A program made the translations under genes and the position numbers. The notes below the pieces were generated by a model. That model saw only the letters and a list, made by a program, of their open reading frames with translations, was not told the DNA's origin and searched no databases. Of a DNA stretch of 64,000 nucleotides, positions 1 through 8,597 are shown in pieces. Within the stretch, counting starts at the first letter, position 1. Each line of letters begins with the position of its first letter. Source of the stretch: Calothrix sp. PCC 7103. Lineage in GTDB: Bacteria > Cyanobacteriota > Cyanobacteriia > Cyanobacteriales > Nostocaceae. The stretch spans positions 5,801,595 to 5,865,594 of the forward strand of contig NZ_KB217478.1 in NCBI RefSeq assembly GCF_000331305.1, in the 5' to 3' direction.

Positions 1-2
1 CG

Positions 3-749
3 CAATTACCTTTATCAGATTTAATCCATCAACTAGATACTGCTCCACAGGTAAGAGATTTTTTGCAAGCGCTACGACAAAACCCTGTTAAACCTAGTAT
101 TATTGCCGAAGTGAAGAAAGCTTCACCAAGTAAGGGAGTAATACGCGCAAACTTTAACCCGCTAGAAATCGCTAATTCATATGAAAGAGGTGGCGCTAGT
201 TGCATTTCGGTACTAACCGATGAAAAATTTTTTCAGGGGAGTTTTGAAAATTTAGTAGCAATTAGAAAAAGCGTTCAAATACCGCTTCTGTGCAAAGAGT
301 TTATTATCGACCCTTATCAAATATATCTAGCACGAGTTAGTGGAGCAGATGCTATTTTACTAATTGCTGCTATTCTACCGGATGAAACTATCGAGTATTA
401 TCTTGAAATTGCTCACCACTTAGGAATGACTGCGTTAGTAGAGGTACATTCGTCTTCTGAACTTGAAAGAGTAATGGCAATACAAAATATCAGATTAATT
501 GGCATTAATAACCGAAATTTATCTGATTTTAGTGTTGATTTAAAGGTAACGGAAGACTTGTTAACACAGCATAAACAAAAGTTAAATGCTTTAGATATTA
601 CCGTTGTTAGCGAATCTGGTTTATATACATCTAATGATTTAGCTTTTGTATTAAATGCAGGCGCCGAAGCTGTGTTAATAGGCGAATCGTTAGTTAGGCA
701 GGAAGATTTGGAGCAAGCTGTTAAACAACTTTACACTAGAAAATCATGA
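3..749 (+). CDS. trpC: Indole-3-glycerol-phosphate synthase, 5' end outside window
   Basis: TrpC closes the indole ring in tryptophan synthesis, converting carboxyphenylaminodeoxyribulose phosphate to indole-3-glycerol phosphate. The visible part carries the typical (beta/alpha)8 signatures: [13 protein letters not shown] with its catalytic lysine, [21 protein letters not shown], a GINNRNL segment and a C-terminal ESGLY/IGESLV phosphate-binding region. The reading frame is open to the left edge, so the TTG at 63 is not the true start; roughly 50 N-terminal residues are missing compared with usual cyanobacterial TrpC. The stop overlaps the trpA start (ATGA), which implies translational coupling. 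It could be the housekeeping copy or a second copy from a specialised-metabolite cluster such as the scytonemin type; the gene to the left would decide. Confidence 0.93.
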   Translation, partial: QLPLSDLIHQLDTAPQVRDFLQALRQNPVKPSIIAEVKKASPSKGVIRANFNPLEIANSYERGGASCISVLTDEKFFQGSFENLVAIRKSVQIPLLCKEFIIDPYQIYLARVSGADAILLIAAILPDETIEYYLEIAHHLGMTALVEVHSSSELERVMAIQNIRLIGINNRNLSDFSVDLKVTEDLLTQHKQKLNALDITVVSESGLYTSNDLAFVLNAGAEAVLIGESLVRQEDLEQAVKQLYTRKS

Positions 750-1543
750 CAATTACATCTATTTCCAAACGTTTTGAATATTTACGTGCTGCAAACGAAT
801 GTGCGTTAATTCCTTTTATTACAGCAGGTGACCCAGACTTAGAAAATACCGCAGAAGCTTTACGAATTTTAGATACAAGCGGCGCCGACTTTATTGAATT
901 AGGGGTTCCTTACTCTGACCCATTAGCCGACGGACCAATAATTCAAGCAGCGGCAACGCGCGCGCTCAACAATGGGACTCGTCTAGTTGATGTTTTAAAC
1001 ATGTTACAGTCAGTAACTCGTAGTCTCAAATCACAAATTATTCTCTTTACTTATTACAACCCAATTCTTAATCTTGGTGTTGAGCGTTTTCTAGAACGAG
1101 TTGCTGCTGCTGGTGTTAAAGGGTTGGTCATACCAGATTTACCTTTAGAAGAAGCTAGTGATATCATAAATTATGCTGATAGCGTTGGCGTTGAAGTTAC
1201 ATTACTTGTAACTCCTAATAGTTCAAAAGAACGCATTCGAGCAATTGCTCTTCAATCTCGTGGATTTATTTACTTAGTAAGCGTCATCGGTGTTACGGGT
1301 ATACGGGCACAAGTACAAACACGGGTTAAAGATGTAATTACTGAAATTCGCAGTGTTACAGATAAACCCATTGGTGTTGGTTTTGGTATTTCGACTCCAG
1401 AGCAAGCTCGAATTATGCGAGAGTGGGGCGCCGATGCGGTAATTGTCGGCAGTGCTTTTGTACAGCGCTTAGGAGAAACTACACCTTACCGTGGACTGCG
1501 AGCAATTCGAGAATTTTGTTGTGATTTAAAAGCTGCAATTTAG
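746..1543 (+). CDS. trpA: Tryptophan synthase alpha subunit
   Basis: TrpA cleaves indole-3-glycerol phosphate to indole and glyceraldehyde 3-phosphate and passes indole to TrpB. The 265-residue protein has the family length. Visible signatures are PFITAGDPD (catalytic Glu-type region), [19 protein letters not shown] with the catalytic aspartate, and the phosphate-binding GFGISTPEQ and [11 protein letters not shown] segments. Its ATG overlaps the trpC stop by four bases and trpB follows after about 20 bases, so the three genes are probably one transcription unit. Confidence 0.96.
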   Translation: MTITSISKRFEYLRAANECALIPFITAGDPDLENTAEALRILDTSGADFIELGVPYSDPLADGPIIQAAATRALNNGTRLVDVLNMLQSVTRSLKSQIILFTYYNPILNLGVERFLERVAAAGVKGLVIPDLPLEEASDIINYADSVGVEVTLLVTPNSSKERIRAIALQSRGFIYLVSVIGVTGIRAQVQTRVKDVITEIRSVTDKPIGVGFGISTPEQARIMREWGADAVIVGSAFVQRLGETTPYRGLRAIREFCCDLKAAI

Positions 1544-1564
1544 CTGTAATTAAAAGGAGAAACC

Positions 1565-2806
1565 ATGTTACTAGATATCCAAGATAAAATAAACCAGCTA
1601 CCTGATGCAAATGGTCGCTTTGGTCAGTTTGGTGGTAAATTTGTGCCTGAAACATTGATGCCTGCATTAAGCGAGTTAGAAGCGGCATTTCACAAGTATC
1701 GCAATGAGAATGATTTTCAAACTGAATTGCAAAGTCTTTTACGCGACTACGTAGGACGCGAGACTCCTCTTTACTTTGCTGAACGTTTAACTCAACACTA
1801 CGCTCGACCTGATGGCTCTGGATTGCAAATTTATTTAAAGCGCGAGGACTTAAATCATACTGGCGCCCATAAAATTAATAATGCTTTGGGTCAAGTACTA
1901 TTGGCTAAACGTATGGGTAAGCAGCGAATTATTGCTGAAACCGGAGCAGGGCAACATGGTGTGGCAACTGCGACAGTTTGCGCGCGTTTTGGTTTAGAGT
2001 GCGTCATTTATATGGGTGTTCACGACATGGAACGGCAAGCTCTCAATGTCTTTAGAATGCGGTTAATGGGTGCAGAAGTTAGACCTGTAGCAGCAGGAAC
2101 GGGAACGCTTAAAGATGCTACTTCTGAAGCAATTCGTGATTGGGTGACAAATGTAGAAACAACACATTATATTCTTGGTTCTGTTGCAGGCCCTCATCCT
2201 TACCCAATGATAGTACGCGAGTTTCAAGCGATAATTGGCAAGGAAGCGCGCGTTCAGTGTCAAGAGAAATGGGGGGGATTACCAGATATATTACTTGCTT
2301 GTGTTGGTGGTGGTTCTAATGCTATTGGGCTTTTTCATGAGTTTGTGAATGAGCCATCTGTAAGTTTAATTGGTATCGAAGCAGCAGGTGAAGGAATTCA
2401 TACCGATAAACATGCAGCTACTTTAACACTGGGACGTGTCGGTGTTTTGCATGGCGCCCGTAGTTATCTGTTACAGGATAATGATGGTCAGATTGTTGAA
2501 GCGCACTCTATTAGTGCTGGTTTAGATTATCCGGGTGTTGGACCAGAGCATAGTTACTTAAAGGAGTTGGGACGCGCGCAATACTACCCTATTACTGATG
2601 AAGAAGCATTAGATGCTTTAAAAAGGTTGTCGCAACTTGAAGGTATTATTCCTGCACTTGAGACATCTCATGCAATTGCTTTTTTAGAAAAGCTTGCGAA
2701 ACAAGTTGTTGGTAGTCCACGTGTTGTTATTTGCTGTTCTGGACGTGGTGATAAGGATGTACAAACAGTTATGGGTTGTGGCACAGGCATCTTGCCTGTG
2801 CAGTAG
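1565..2806 (+). CDS. trpB: Tryptophan synthase beta subunit
   Basis: TrpB condenses indole with serine using PLP. The Schiff-base lysine is K103 in [13 protein letters not shown]; the glycine-rich phosphate loop [12 protein letters not shown] and the C-terminal CCSGRGDKD are intact. An AAAGGAG-like ribosome site sits just before the ATG at 1565. About 413 residues is normal, but the last residues ([10 protein letters not shown]) are encoded by a dispersed GC-rich repeat (GGCACAGGCATC...GCCTGTGC, 2779-2802) that seems to have replaced the original stop and extended the protein. The enzyme core is unaffected. Confidence 0.96.
   Translation: MLLDIQDKINQLPDANGRFGQFGGKFVPETLMPALSELEAAFHKYRNENDFQTELQSLLRDYVGRETPLYFAERLTQHYARPDGSGLQIYLKREDLNHTGAHKINNALGQVLLAKRMGKQRIIAETGAGQHGVATATVCARFGLECVIYMGVHDMERQALNVFRMRLMGAEVRPVAAGTGTLKDATSEAIRDWVTNVETTHYILGSVAGPHPYPMIVREFQAIIGKEARVQCQEKWGGLPDILLACVGGGSNAIGLFHEFVNEPSVSLIGIEAAGEGIHTDKHAATLTLGRVGVLHGARSYLLQDNDGQIVEAHSISAGLDYPGVGPEHSYLKELGRAQYYPITDEEALDALKRLSQLEGIIPALETSHAIAFLEKLAKQVVGSPRVVICCSGRGDKDVQTVMGCGTGILPVQ
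2779..2802. repeat. Dispersed GCACAGGC/GCCTGTGC palindrome
   Basis: Inverted repeat of the form GCACAGGC-N-GCCTGTGC. Related copies lie near 30825-30850, 31368-31390 and 43907-43929. Here it forms the last codons of trpB; at 30825 it interrupts a small gene. Confidence 0.75.
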
Positions 2807-2821
2807 TAAATTTGATTCTTT

Positions 2822-2950
2822 TACCACAGAGACACAGAGTACACGGAGAGAAGATTAGCAACGGATGATAAACGGATGTAACGGATAGATTGATTTTGTT
2901 AAATAACAATATATATTTGTCGCGAATAACTCATCCGTTGTATCCGTTGC
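2822..2950. repeat. ACCACAGAGACACAGAG repeat plus GGATG/ATCCGTT dispersed palindrome
   Basis: Two dispersed repeats sit back to back after trpB. Positions 2822-2851 carry ACCACAGAGACACAGAG followed by a CGGAGAG tail, also found inverted at 31157-31185 and, expanded, at 17630-17686. Positions 2858-2950 start GCAACGGATG, carry GTAACGGAT direct repeats and end with the inverse (ATCCGTT...ATCCGTTGC), giving an imperfect long hairpin. The second element recurs at 12485, 37701, 43961, 55592 and 60650, usually next to a gene's 3' end. Confidence 0.7.
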
Positions 2951-3090
2951 AAGAGTATGCATAAATAATTTTTTTGGCTACTACTAAATAATTGGAAGAG
3001 TTGGTTTACGCGCTTTTACAAATACTTATCAGGTTTCTTTGAAACTTGGCGTAACTTTCGGTACTTAATAAATGAATTGGGTAAAAACAA

Positions 3091-4731
3091 ATGCCTGCAA
3101 ATCTCTTTGTTGAAAAATCTCAACACCTATCGTTGAATAGTTGTCTTGCATTATCTTTGTTATTTCTGAGTGCTTATCCAGTGAGTGCAGAAATAAGTGT
3201 TTCTTCTGACCCATCTGAGATGAATCAGGTAACAAATGTTAATCAACTTAGTGATGTTCAACCGACTGATTGGGCATTTCAAGCTTTACAGACGCTAGTA
3301 GAAAGGTATGGTTGTATTGCTGGATATCCTAATTCAACTTTTCGTGGGTCACGGGCAATGACTCGCTATGAGTTTGCAGCAGGTCTTAATGCTTGTTTAG
3401 ATAGAATTAATGAACTAATAGCAACTTCAACTGCGAATGCAGTGACAAAAGAAGATTTGGCGACTTTGCAGAAATTACAGGAAAGTTTTACAGGTGAGTT
3501 AGCGACAATACGCGGTCGAGTCGATACTTTAGAAGTCAAAACAGCAGAACTCGAAACCAATCAGTTTTCTACAACTACTAAGCTGCAAGGTCAGGTGATA
3601 ATTTCTGCTACCACTGGTGGTTTTAGTGGTGACAGAATAGTTGATGCAACAGGTCGGGCAATCACTCAACAACCCAATGCAACTGTAGTGTATCGAGCAG
3701 GGGTAGATTTAAATACTAGTTTTAGTGGAACTGACTTACTTAAGATTCGCATTGAGCAAGGAAGCGGTTTTAACGAAAATGGTCAACCTGTTGGTGGTAA
3801 AGATAATGCTGGTGGTTTACTAGAACCATTTTTTGGTAGTGCGCTTGATTACTCGATTAATCCTCCTACAAATAATATATTGGAAATATCAAGACTTTAT
3901 TATTCTTTTGTTCCTACTAAAGACTTGAATGTTTCAGTCGGTCCAGTTATTCGTGCGGCTGATTACATGGACTTTAATAGTTATGCTAAACTCAGTTTTC
4001 GCGACTTTAGTACTCAAGCATTTTCAAATAACTATGTTCTGTTTCCAATTAATATTCCTAGTGGAGGAGCGGTAGTTGAGTGGAAACCTGGGGGAGGAGC
4101 ATTTGCTGTACGAGGAGCTTATACAGCAGCAGAAGTCTCAAATCCAGGAAATACTGGAGCATTTGTTGGGACTGCACCATTCATCGGAGTTTTATATGCT
4201 GATGATTTTAGACCTGGTGTTGGAAATCCTCCTAGTCCCCCTAGTCCTCGTGGTTCGAGAGGTTTATTTGGAGATACTTATCAAGGTGTGGTGGAAGTCG
4301 AATATAACCCCTCGCGTGACTTTGCCGTGCGTCTGGAATATGCAGGTGGAGAGATATTTGACAGACGTTTTGATGCTATTGGCGCCAACGTTGAATTAAC
4401 TCTTGGACAAATTGGTATTTTTGGACGTTACGGTTACGGTAGTTATACTGACACTGTTTTTGGTGATATTAAACCTAATTATTGGATGGCAGGTGTTGGT
4501 ATACGAGACTTACTCGTACAAGGTGCTTTAGCAGGAGTTGCCGTAGGTCAACCATTTATTGCTAACGAAATTGGCAATTCTACTCAGACTAATTATGAAG
4601 CGTTTTATAATTACCCTTTTAGTAGAAATATTCAAGTTACACCCGCAATTCAAATTATAGAGAATGCTGGCAATCAGGGAAGTAATGGAACAATTTATTC
4701 TGGTTCACTCCGTACAGTCTTTTCTTTTTAG
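3091..4731 (+). CDS. SLH-domain / OprB-like outer-membrane porin
   Basis: Cyanobacterial outer-membrane porin for small solutes or inorganic ions; related proteins are often called iron-uptake porins. The 546-residue precursor has an N-terminal signal segment (about residues 12-32, ending VSA-E). An SLH domain follows at about 50-115 (LSDVQPTDWAFQALQTLVERY, then a TRYEFAAGLNAC motif), which anchors to cell-wall polymer. A short coiled coil comes next (about 115-155), and then an OprB-type beta barrel rich in alternating hydrophobic strands, ending in phenylalanine (TVFSF). It stands alone between trpB and a convergent kinase gene, with a terminator after it. The transported substrate cannot be read from sequence. 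Confidence 0.9.
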   Translation: MPANLFVEKSQHLSLNSCLALSLLFLSAYPVSAEISVSSDPSEMNQVTNVNQLSDVQPTDWAFQALQTLVERYGCIAGYPNSTFRGSRAMTRYEFAAGLNACLDRINELIATSTANAVTKEDLATLQKLQESFTGELATIRGRVDTLEVKTAELETNQFSTTTKLQGQVIISATTGGFSGDRIVDATGRAITQQPNATVVYRAGVDLNTSFSGTDLLKIRIEQGSGFNENGQPVGGKDNAGGLLEPFFGSALDYSINPPTNNILEISRLYYSFVPTKDLNVSVGPVIRAADYMDFNSYAKLSFRDFSTQAFSNNYVLFPINIPSGGAVVEWKPGGGAFAVRGAYTAAEVSNPGNTGAFVGTAPFIGVLYADDFRPGVGNPPSPPSPRGSRGLFGDTYQGVVEVEYNPSRDFAVRLEYAGGEIFDRRFDAIGANVELTLGQIGIFGRYGYGSYTDTVFGDIKPNYWMAGVGIRDLLVQGALAGVAVGQPFIANEIGNSTQTNYEAFYNYPFSRNIQVTPAIQIIENAGNQGSNGTIYSGSLRTVFSF

Positions 4732-4837
4732 AAACCATAGAAACCTAGTTTCTACCCGTTCATTGTCGCAGACAAATATTCATTTTTATTACAATCTTGA
4801 TAAAGAAGCCAGGTTTCTTTAATTTCACGAAAAATAA

Positions 4838-4872
4838 AATCCCCGTCACTTCTTGTGTGGCGGGGATTTTTT
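4838..4872. terminator. Bidirectional hairpin terminator between porin and kinase
   Basis: Stem AAATCCCCGTCAC / GTGGCGGGGATTT with a short loop, followed by a T-run on the plus strand and T-rich sequence on the minus strand. It lies between the convergent porin and kinase genes and can serve both. Confidence 0.85.
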
Positions 4873-6334
4873 AGCTAGTAACTTTCAATTTATAAATGCG
4901 TTCCTTGAATTTTTGCGCCCTTTCTTCATTAGGAATTTCAGATACCAAAGTTTCTATTAATTGGTTTGGACTAGAATGGGGATGTTTTGCTAAAGCTTTT
5001 TCGACAAGAACACTAGCAATAGGTCCAATAAAACTAGTTAATTCTCGTCGGCAATTATTGAGAAACTCTGGATTACTGATTGCTGGACAATCTACTGTTG
5101 ATTGCGAGTGGAATGAATTTTGCAGCTTTTGTATATTGGTTTTTTCTGGTAGTTTAACTCGATTTCTAAATTCATGCGCGCGTATACGGTTAGGTATTTC
5201 TGCTGATACTGAGTCAAGAAGTTCTTCTGCTGTTATATGTGGAGATTTTGCTAAAGCCTGTTTTATCAAAACACTAGCAAATGGTCCAATGAAACTTGTT
5301 AACTCTTGCTGGACATAATCTAAATATTCTGTGTTAAAAGAAACTGGTGCTTGGGTATCTAATTTTGTAGGCGCCTGATTTTGTGACTTCGATTCAAACA
5401 ATTGTATTGGTCGTGGTTCACTAATAGTTACTTTACTATTAGTTACTTTACTATTAGTTACTTTACTAGGTGTGACATTACTAGGCGTGACATTAAGTTC
5501 AAGGATGAGTTCTTGGGCTGATTGGTAACGCTCGGTAGGCACTTCTGCTAACATTTTGTTTAGTGTGTTAGCAAAAGAAGTACTAATTTTAACATAAGAC
5601 TGCCATTTCCATTCTAGCGAGTCATCTATTAAGAATTGTGGCATTCTCCCACTTAAAAGTACAATAGCACAAACAGCAAGTGCATAAATATCACTGCTAG
5701 GATAACATTTTCCTAAGCGTAACTGTTCGGGTGGAGAATAACCAAATTTTCCTACAACCGAACCATACAACGAAAAATTATTATTTGCAGGATTAGCAGA
5801 TAAAAGCTGCGTGAATTTCTGCTTGACTACCCCAAAATCAATCAATACAGGTTGGGATTGATTTTGGGGAAGCATAATATTATCAAGCGAAATATCCCGG
5901 TGGATTATATTGAGGTTATGAATATAATCAAGTATGGGTAATATTTTTAACAGCCATTCTTTAACTTCGACCTCAGAAAAAGGTTTGCGTTTCTGAGTAA
6001 GACGCTCGTGTATAATTTGTGAGTAACTTTTACCGTTGATATATTCCTGTACGATAAATAATCGCTCCCCATCGGTTACCCAAGCTAAAAATTTGGGAAT
6101 ATGAGGATGTTCTATTTGGTATAAAACTTTTGCTTCTCTCTCGAATAATTCCCTAGATTTAAGTATAAGTTCAGCGTTTGTTGTTGCTGGTACAAACTCT
6201 TTTAATACACATTGTTCATCGAAACGCTGTGTATCAGTCGCTAAATAGGTTCGTCCGAACCCACCTTGTCCAAGAGTTCGATTTATTAGATAACGATTGT
6301 TGATTAGAGTTCCTGGCTTTATTTCTGTAATCAT
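4871..6334 (-). CDS. Ser/Thr protein kinase with duplicated C-terminal domain
   Basis: Hanks-type kinase of 487 residues. Residues about 12-280 hold the full catalytic set: GQGGFG loop, VLKEF lysine, IHRDISLDNIML catalytic loop and LIDFG magnesium site. After a linker with a short TPSKVTNSKV-type repeat (about 280-305, tandem in the DNA at 5415-5495) come two copies of a module of about 60 residues (about 336-394 and 420-480). Both contain QELTSFIGP/RELTSFIGP, then ASVL, ALAK and a LVSEIPN/SVSAEIPN stretch. That module recurs in cyanobacterial signalling proteins and its role is unknown to me. The next gene upstream on this strand encodes an MFS protein with an FHA domain, a phosphothreonine reader, so the two may be functionally linked. 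Confidence 0.9.
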   Translation of the reverse strand: MITEIKPGTLINNRYLINRTLGQGGFGRTYLATDTQRFDEQCVLKEFVPATTNAELILKSRELFEREAKVLYQIEHPHIPKFLAWVTDGERLFIVQEYINGKSYSQIIHERLTQKRKPFSEVEVKEWLLKILPILDYIHNLNIIHRDISLDNIMLPQNQSQPVLIDFGVVKQKFTQLLSANPANNNFSLYGSVVGKFGYSPPEQLRLGKCYPSSDIYALAVCAIVLLSGRMPQFLIDDSLEWKWQSYVKISTSFANTLNKMLAEVPTERYQSAQELILELNVTPSNVTPSKVTNSKVTNSKVTISEPRPIQLFESKSQNQAPTKLDTQAPVSFNTEYLDYVQQELTSFIGPFASVLIKQALAKSPHITAEELLDSVSAEIPNRIRAHEFRNRVKLPEKTNIQKLQNSFHSQSTVDCPAISNPEFLNNCRRELTSFIGPIASVLVEKALAKHPHSSPNQLIETLVSEIPNEERAQKFKERIYKLKVTS

Positions 6335-6406
6335 TGTTATTGTGTTTATTTAGTACATTTATTTATATGGTTTAAAACTCATAATTATGCATAGTAACAA
6401 GAATAA

Positions 6407-6431
6407 CCCCCCGAACTTCGGGGGGCTAGAT
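6407..6431. terminator. Hairpin terminator after the MFS-FHA gene
   Basis: CCCCCCGAA / TTCGGGGGG hairpin, with T-rich sequence in both directions (CTAGATTTTTT on plus, TTATTCTT on minus). It lies between the MFS-FHA stop and the kinase start, so it would end the metabolite-locus transcript before the kinase gene. Confidence 0.75.
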
Positions 6432-6459
6432 TTTTTGAAGCGATAGGGGAGGATTAATT

Positions 6460-8106
6460 CTACGCAATATCAAACATGAATGTTACCATGTCTTTGCGAC
6501 CGAGTGAAAAGCAAAGACCAGGTTTTAACTTATACCAAACTCCTGGTAGTGTTGGGTATTTATTTATGAAAACACCGTTAGAACTTCTCAAATCTTGAAT
6601 ATAGTAATCATTCCCATCAAAACGTATTTGAGCGTGCATACGTGAGACAACGTGAGAATTTGGAAAATCAGAAGTATCAATATCCACAGGAATTTTACCA
6701 TTGCGTTTACCGATAGTAATTACATCGAACTCTTCTGGTAGTTCAATTGTTTTATTGGTTTGCATGTGGATAAGTTGTGGAGTTGGGTGTTGTAAAATTG
6801 TCGGTGATGCTGTGGCTAGTTCTTCTTCTGGTACCGACAGATGTGGTGGTGGCGCCGACATATGTGGTGGCGCCGCTATATGTATAGTTTTTGCGGTAAA
6901 GCTAAATACTTTAGTAGTAAGGAAATAATTGAAGACAGCAAATGAAATTAGTGAAAAAACGGCGCTGCTGTAAAATACTGATTGTATTCCCCAATATTTG
7001 AATGCAAGACTTCCTAGAAATGGACCGAGTGTTTGACCCCATGATACAAGAGTTAAGTTTATTGCAGTAAATCCTCCACGAGATTCGGAATTCGCAAGTC
7101 CTGCTAGTAATGACTGTGAAGTAGGAAGCGACAGACCCTGTGCAACACCCAGCAGTAACATCGGAATAAATAGCAACCAAAAGTTAGAAACAAAGGGAAA
7201 AATAAGAAGCGCGCAGGCAAATACTAGAAACGAGAGTTTGATTAGTTTGATTTCAGAAATATTTTGCAGTAAACGTCCAAGTTGGGAAGCAACAACCGCG
7301 AGGGAAATTGACATACTAGCGAGAATTAAACCATTTTGTGCATCCGATGTTTGAAACTTTTGTGCGGCAAAAAATGGAATATAAGTTAAGCATAAGGTTT
7401 GCAGTAAAAATAATGACATCACTGCAAATAACAATCCAATTACCGGACGAGTGTTAATGCTTTTCCAAGTACTTTTTAAATAAGGTTTTAATTTGAACTT
7501 CTCAGTACGGTGTTGTCTTGGCAACTTTAGCATTACTATTGAGAATAGCGCTAGCGGCACGGCGAGCAAAGCAGCTAAAAATGTATACCGCCAGTTAAGC
7601 CCACCTAATACCCCACCAAGTAGAGGAAATATTGCCCCGCTAATACCAATTAAGCTAGCATTAAAAGCCATCGCCATACCTAGCGTTCTGCCACGGTAAA
7701 GGTCGCCGATAAGAGTGACTTGTAGCGGTTCTAAACTAGCGGCGCCAACACCTTGTAATAATCGCCATCCTAAATGATTTGTAAAGATAGATGTCAAACC
7801 ACTGAAGGCACCGCCAGCAGCAAATAATAATAGTGAAGGAATTAAAATTACTTTTCTACCTACAATATCAGCTAATATTCCAATTATTGGAGTAATAATT
7901 GCACTGGGTAACTGAAAAAGAGTTGATATCCAAGAAGCTTGGTCGGCAGAAATATTAAAAGCATTTTGGATAGTAGGTAAAACTGGATTGTAAATTGTTC
8001 CCCCTAAAATCCCCATCAACGTAACAAAATTAATAATATAGAAGTTTTTATCAGTAAAGATGTTAGTGTTACTTTTTGGTATGCTTCTGGTAGTAGGTGG
8101 GTTCAT
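6460..8106 (-). CDS. MFS exporter fused to a C-terminal FHA domain
   Basis: Probable drug/metabolite exporter. I choose the ATG at 8106 (MNPPTTRS, 548 residues), because the 24 extra upstream residues run into a dispersed palindrome. Residues about 20-410 make 12 membrane segments of the DHA1-like MFS type, with an early DIVGRKVILIPS loop (motif A) and WRYTFLAALLAVPLAL. A proline-rich linker with repeated APPPH-type segments (about 420-445) leads to an FHA domain (about 463-548) with GKRNGKIP, SRMHAQIRF and RSSNGVFIN core motifs. FHA domains bind phosphothreonine, so transport may be controlled by a Ser/Thr kinase; one is encoded next door. It is the last gene of the bisindole locus and resembles the divergent MFS gene at 17830 (shared TLI.DLY.G...AM..N segment). 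Confidence 0.9.
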   Translation of the reverse strand: MNPPTTRSIPKSNTNIFTDKNFYIINFVTLMGILGGTIYNPVLPTIQNAFNISADQASWISTLFQLPSAIITPIIGILADIVGRKVILIPSLLLFAAGGAFSGLTSIFTNHLGWRLLQGVGAASLEPLQVTLIGDLYRGRTLGMAMAFNASLIGISGAIFPLLGGVLGGLNWRYTFLAALLAVPLALFSIVMLKLPRQHRTEKFKLKPYLKSTWKSINTRPVIGLLFAVMSLFLLQTLCLTYIPFFAAQKFQTSDAQNGLILASMSISLAVVASQLGRLLQNISEIKLIKLSFLVFACALLIFPFVSNFWLLFIPMLLLGVAQGLSLPTSQSLLAGLANSESRGGFTAINLTLVSWGQTLGPFLGSLAFKYWGIQSVFYSSAVFSLISFAVFNYFLTTKVFSFTAKTIHIAAPPHMSAPPPHLSVPEEELATASPTILQHPTPQLIHMQTNKTIELPEEFDVITIGKRNGKIPVDIDTSDFPNSHVVSRMHAQIRFDGNDYYIQDLRSSNGVFINKYPTLPGVWYKLKPGLCFSLGRKDMVTFMFDIA

Positions 8107-8143
8107 AGTATTGATTTTAGATTTATTAATGGTTTGACATAAT

Positions 8144-8171
8144 GTAGAGACCGAATATATTCGGTCTCTAC
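8144..8171. repeat. GTAGAGACC palindrome copy 1
   Basis: Perfect 28-base palindrome starting GTAGAGACCGAATA. The same element with small changes lies at 10011, 19272, 44345 and 48414, with a variant at 27359. It sits between the PG-binding gene and the MFS-FHA gene. Confidence 0.85.
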
Positions 8172-8191
8172 AATTCACGTTTAATTCATGT

Positions 8192-8416
8192 TTAAGCTCG
8201 TGATAAAGCCATTCCTAACGCTTCTCCAGTTTGGCGCCCAACTACTCCGTCAGTAGTTAAGTTGTTGTCTTGCTGAAACTTTATAACAGCTTGTTCAGTA
8301 TTAGCACCGAAATCACCGTCAATTGCTCCAACGTTATATCCTAATCTTGATAAATCTCCTTGTAGTCTTTGTACGTCTTGACCATTGGCGCCGCGTTGTA
8401 AGGTTGTTGGGTTCAT
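8192..8416 (-). CDS. Small peptidoglycan-binding-domain protein
   Basis: A 74-residue protein that is almost entirely one PG_binding_1 domain: LQRGANGQDVQRLQGDLSRLGY, then IDGDFGANTEQAVIKFQQDN and a final DGVVGRQT. There is no signal peptide or catalytic domain. It lies between a P450 and the MFS-FHA gene on the same strand, so it is probably co-transcribed with the metabolite locus. A direct enzymatic role is unlikely; it may help locate a partner at the cell wall, which is inference only. Confidence 0.85.
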   Translation of the reverse strand: MNPTTLQRGANGQDVQRLQGDLSRLGYNVGAIDGDFGANTEQAVIKFQQDNNLTTDGVVGRQTGEALGMALSRA

Positions 8417-8597
8417 GATTTATGACTCCTGTCATTAATTTTGTTGATATTTATTCATAGGGGTGGGATTTTGAGAGTATGCATCTCCTCATTCCCATTC
8501 CACTAATAATTGAGTAAAGCCACGAAATATAATCGTCGGAACATGCATGAATTCTTGATTTGGGCAAAGCCGTAAGTTCGGCAATCTCTGAGACATT

